This document shows positions 61,796 to 64,000 of a stretch of 64,000 nucleotides of DNA, one piece after another. The notes beneath the pieces were generated by a model. The model saw nothing but the letters and a program-made list of their open reading frames with translations. It was not told the origin of the DNA and ran no database searches. Position 1 is the stretch's first letter, and every line of letters begins with the position of its first letter. The stretch spans positions 7,934,501-7,998,500 of the forward strand of contig NZ_CP108442.1 in NCBI RefSeq assembly GCF_041435355.1. Reading direction: 5' to 3'. Both the position numbers and the translations under genes were made by a program. Origin of the DNA: Streptomyces sp. NBC_01276 (lineage in GTDB: Bacteria > Actinomycetota > Actinomycetes > Streptomycetales > Streptomycetaceae).

Positions 61796-63057
61796 GTGGC
61801 CCCTCCCGCCACGAGCCCGGCCCTGGCGGTCGCGTACAGCGCCAGCCCGGCGAACGCGCCCGCGCAGCCCAGTGCCACCGTGCGTCCTCCGTACGCCGCC
61901 ACCAGGATGCCCGCCGTCACGGGCGCGAGCGCCGCGACGGCCTGGCCGGCGGTGCCCAGTACCGTTCCCATCCGGGCCAGCAGCCGGTCGGGGGTGACCA
62001 GCATCGCCCGGGTCTGCAGCACCACCACCACGGACGGCACGATCAGCGAGACCCCGCCGAGCAGCAGCCCGTAGGCCCAGGTCCGGGACGCGAACGCGAG
62101 CCCGGCCGCCGTGGGCACCATGACCCACGACGCGCCCGTCACGATCCGCGCCGCCGGGAGCCGTCGTACGAGCCACGGCGCGGCGAGGGCGCCCAGCAGC
62201 CCGCCGACCCCCGCCAGGGTGAGGACGAGACCGATCGAGGAGGGGCTGGCGCCCCGGGCGTGGGAGGCGAACACCGCGTGGAAGTACAGGGCGCCGAGCA
62301 GGGCGTTGATCCCGGCGGTCCACACGACCACGAAGCGCAGGAAGGGCTCGGAGCACACGAAGCGCAGCCCCGCGACGAGGTCACGGCCGAATGACGGGGC
62401 CGGATCCGTCCGACCGGGCGGGGCGGGCACCAGGTCCGTGCGGATCGCCTTGCTCAACGCCGCCACCAGCAGGAAGGACACCGCGTCCGCGAGCAGTGGG
62501 ACCCACCGCGCCAGTTGGAACAGCACGCCGCCCAGGGTGGGCCCGACGATCTGCACGGCCTGGTCGCGCGCTTGCAGGTATCCGATCGCCCGGGCGTACC
62601 CCTCGGGCGGGACCAGCCGCCGGATCGTCCCGGAGGCCGCCGCCCCGTAGGTGGCGCCGGCCGCCTGCTCGACGACGGCGGCGGCGAGTACGTGGACGAG
62701 GAGGACGTGGCCGAGGGCCACGGTCACGAACACCGAGCCCATGGCGGCCGCCGCGGCCAGGGCGGCCAGGTACATCATCCGCTTGCGGGGCCAGCGGTCG
62801 GCGTAGACGCCCGCGACCGGCGAGACCACCAGACCGCTGACCAGCGCCACGGAGGCGACGAGTCCGGCGAGTCCGGCGGGGTGGCCGGCGCCGAGCAGGA
62901 TCAGCGGAAGGAAGAGGGAGGACGCGCAGGTGCCGAGACCGTCGACGGCGCCCGCCGTCCAGAAGAGCGTGAAATCCCGTCTACGGAACGGGGACGGGGA
63001 AACGCCTTTGGATAATAAAGGGCCGGAGTGCTTTAATTTCTCGTCGGCCTCGCCCAT
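61792..63057 (-). CDS. MFS transporter of the RiPP-like operon
   Basis: The product has 421 residues from the ATG at 63057 (a TTG at 63060 is possible). About 12 membrane segments, with VSPVAGVYADRWPRKRMMYLAAL as the conserved cytoplasmic loop, fit the enterobactin-exporter-like MFS branch. It is the first gene of the operon and its stop overlaps the peptidase start. It probably exports the finished peptide or gives self-protection. Confidence 0.9.
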   Translation of the reverse strand: MGEADEKLKHSGPLLSKGVSPSPFRRRDFTLFWTAGAVDGLGTCASSLFLPLILLGAGHPAGLAGLVASVALVSGLVVSPVAGVYADRWPRKRMMYLAALAAAAAMGSVFVTVALGHVLLVHVLAAAVVEQAAGATYGAAASGTIRRLVPPEGYARAIGYLQARDQAVQIVGPTLGGVLFQLARWVPLLADAVSFLLVAALSKAIRTDLVPAPPGRTDPAPSFGRDLVAGLRFVCSEPFLRFVVVWTAGINALLGALYFHAVFASHARGASPSSIGLVLTLAGVGGLLGALAAPWLVRRLPAARIVTGASWVMVPTAAGLAFASRTWAYGLLLGGVSLIVPSVVVVLQTRAMLVTPDRLLARMGTVLGTAGQAVAALAPVTAGILVAAYGGRTVALGCAGAFAGLALYATARAGLVAGGAT

Positions 63058-63145
63058 CAAGAATTCCGCTCGGGGGGTTTTGCCGACGCCAACGCACCCA
63101 CAATGCCCCCTGGAATATGCAGATTCACGGCCGTCGAGGGTTGCG

Positions 63146-63174
63146 ATCGTAGCGAACGGGGGGACCCGTCACAA
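63146..63174 (-). promoter_or_regulatory. predicted promoter of the RiPP-like operon
   Basis: On the minus strand TTGTGA (63169-63174) and TACGAT (63146-63151) are separated by exactly 17 bp, a good match to a sigma-70-type promoter. It lies about 90 bp upstream of the MFS start and downstream of a terminator-like hairpin, so it would drive the five-gene operon. Confidence 0.45.
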
Positions 63175-63202
63175 CACCTGCGTTCGAATGTAATTCTCGA
63201 TC

Positions 63203-63239
63203 AAGAAACGGCGTTTTTGGCTGCTCCCGGAGAACGCCG
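63203..63239 (-). terminator. hairpin with T-rich tail after the DHFR-like gene
   Basis: CGGCGTT at 63209-63215 pairs with AACGCCG at 63233-63239 around a 17-base loop. On the minus strand the stem is followed by TTTCTT. It lies 80 bp after the DHFR-like stop and separates that gene from the RiPP-like operon promoter. Confidence 0.55.
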
Positions 63240-63319
63240 CGTCCCCCGTCCGGTGAGTGGGCGGGGGAACGCTCACGCTCAACGCCGGCCGCGCGCGGGC
63301 CGCCGGGCCGTCCCGCTCG

Positions 63320-63979
63320 TCACCTGCGCCAGAAGAGGTGGTGCGACACACCGCTCGGGCTGGGCACGACCTCCATGTGGAACCGGTCCAGCAACTCCTC
63401 GGGCGAACCCCAGAGGCGCAGCCCGGATCCGAGTTTCACCGGTGAGACGGCCACATGCATGGTGTCCACGAGGTCGGCGTCGAGGAACTCCCGGATGGTG
63501 GTCACGCCGCCGCCGAGCCGGACGTCCTTGCCCCGCGCGGCCTCCCGCGCCTGCGCGAGAACGGTGGCCGGGTCGCCGTCCACGAAATGGAACGTGGTGT
63601 CGGAGAGGGTGAACGACGGGCGCCCGTGGTGGGTGAGGACGAAAACCGGCGTGTGGAAGGGCGGCTCGTCACCCCACCAGCCGCGCCACTCGTGGTCGCT
63701 CCACGGGCCGCGCTGGGGTCCGAACTTGTTGCGGCCCATGATCTCGGCGCCGATGTTGTGGCTGAAGTCCCGGGTGAAGTAGTCGTCGAGACCCCGGCTC
63801 CCCCCTGGCTCGGTGCGGTTGGGCCAGCTCGCCGTGGCACCTGCCCAGGCGAAGAGCTTCCCCGGATCGACGTCGTGACCGAAAGGCCGCTCCAGGCTCT
63901 GGTCCTCGCCGGCGGCGACGCCGTCGCTCGAGATGCTGAAGTTCTGCACGCGCAGCAGTTGAGCCATGTGTTCTCTCAT
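63320..63979 (-). CDS. dihydrofolate reductase / RibD C-terminal family reductase
   Basis: The product has 219 residues from the ATG at 63979 (AGGAC upstream); an ATG at 63967 is also possible. LLRVQNFSISSDGVAAGEDQ, IMGRNKFGPQRGPW, PVFVLTHHGRPSF, VRLGGGVTTIREFLDADLVDTMHVAVSPVKLGSGLRLW are typical of the RibD-type NADPH reductases often annotated as DHFR family. Most have no known substrate. It is separated from the RiPP-like operon by a terminator and is probably unrelated. Confidence 0.9.
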   Translation of the reverse strand: MREHMAQLLRVQNFSISSDGVAAGEDQSLERPFGHDVDPGKLFAWAGATASWPNRTEPGGSRGLDDYFTRDFSHNIGAEIMGRNKFGPQRGPWSDHEWRGWWGDEPPFHTPVFVLTHHGRPSFTLSDTTFHFVDGDPATVLAQAREAARGKDVRLGGGVTTIREFLDADLVDTMHVAVSPVKLGSGLRLWGSPEELLDRFHMEVVPSPSGVSHHLFWRR

Positions 63980-64000
63980 CGGGTCCTGTCGCCTCCTCGT

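Noticed and set aside
57079..63057. A lanthipeptide, thiopeptide or lasso peptide cluster
   Set aside because: No LanB/LanC/LanM, YcaO, or asparagine-synthetase-like lasso cyclase is present, and the precursor lacks Cys and Thr.
1..64000. tRNA or rRNA genes, CRISPR arrays, transposases, integrases and attachment sites
   Set aside because: Looked for by eye and not seen. Short repeats found here are not spaced like CRISPR units. A covariance-model scan would be needed to exclude a small RNA.

Overview
The window is high-GC DNA (third codon positions almost all G or C) with GTG and TTG starts, many 4-bp ATGA/GTGA gene overlaps, Tat-type lipoprotein signals and many small regulator-plus-target pairs. 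This points to a streptomycete or close relative. No tRNA, rRNA, CRISPR array, insertion sequence or replication gene was seen. The first bases are the 3' end of a cut gene.

Region by region. (1) 1-9.96 kb holds mixed housekeeping and accessory genes: a membrane protein, a dienelactone-hydrolase-like protein, a rhomboid-like protease, a secreted RidA-like protein, an SDR/XRE divergent pair, an SGNH hydrolase, an acyl-CoA ligase and two unknowns. (2) 10.0-32.1 kb is a galactoside-utilisation block. It contains a secreted six-hairpin glycosidase-like protein, an ABC importer operon with an alpha-galactosidase and LacI regulator, galT-galK, a second GH36 alpha-galactosidase with a phosphodiesterase-like gene, a ROK regulator, a second ABC importer, a secreted GH5 enzyme and a GH35 beta-galactosidase. 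Neither importer has an ATPase gene, and galE is absent. (3) 32.2-36.0 kb holds SnoaL/NTF2-like proteins, a flavin oxidase and a LysR regulator. (4) 36.0-38.2 kb is a run of truncated genes: response regulator, histidine kinase, ferric-reductase-like protein, FMN-binding protein, ApbE and a PPOX-family protein. (5) 38.5-44.5 kb carries a stress or low-oxygen-like set (Rv1733c-like membrane protein, universal stress protein, phosphoketolase, quinone oxidoreductase), followed by a decayed amidohydrolase.

(6) 45.2-52.7 kb is a tight five-gene minus-strand operon: PaaK-like adenylating enzyme, MFS exporter, tandem GNAT protein, LuxE-like acyl-protein synthetase, and a LuxC-type acyl-CoA reductase fused to a second PaaK-like adenylating domain. 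All four overlaps are 4 bp. It looks like an unassigned small-molecule pathway that activates carboxylic acids and reduces them to aldehydes.

(7) 53.3-57.0 kb holds a lipoprotein, an AAC(3)-like acetyltransferase, and an HSL-type esterase divergent from a TetR regulator with a perfect 25-bp palindrome between them. (8) 57.1-63.1 kb is a compact RiPP-like operon on the minus strand: MFS transporter, S9 prolyl-oligopeptidase-like protein, a 39-residue candidate precursor peptide with a strong ribosome binding site, a cobalamin-type radical SAM protein with a CX7CX2C cluster motif, and a DUF5825-like protein. A strong hairpin lies just after the precursor gene. This is the best candidate for an undescribed system. 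The window ends with a DHFR/RibD-like reductase.

Functions come from reading motifs by eye. No database search was run, so family names are recognition-based and product predictions are inference.
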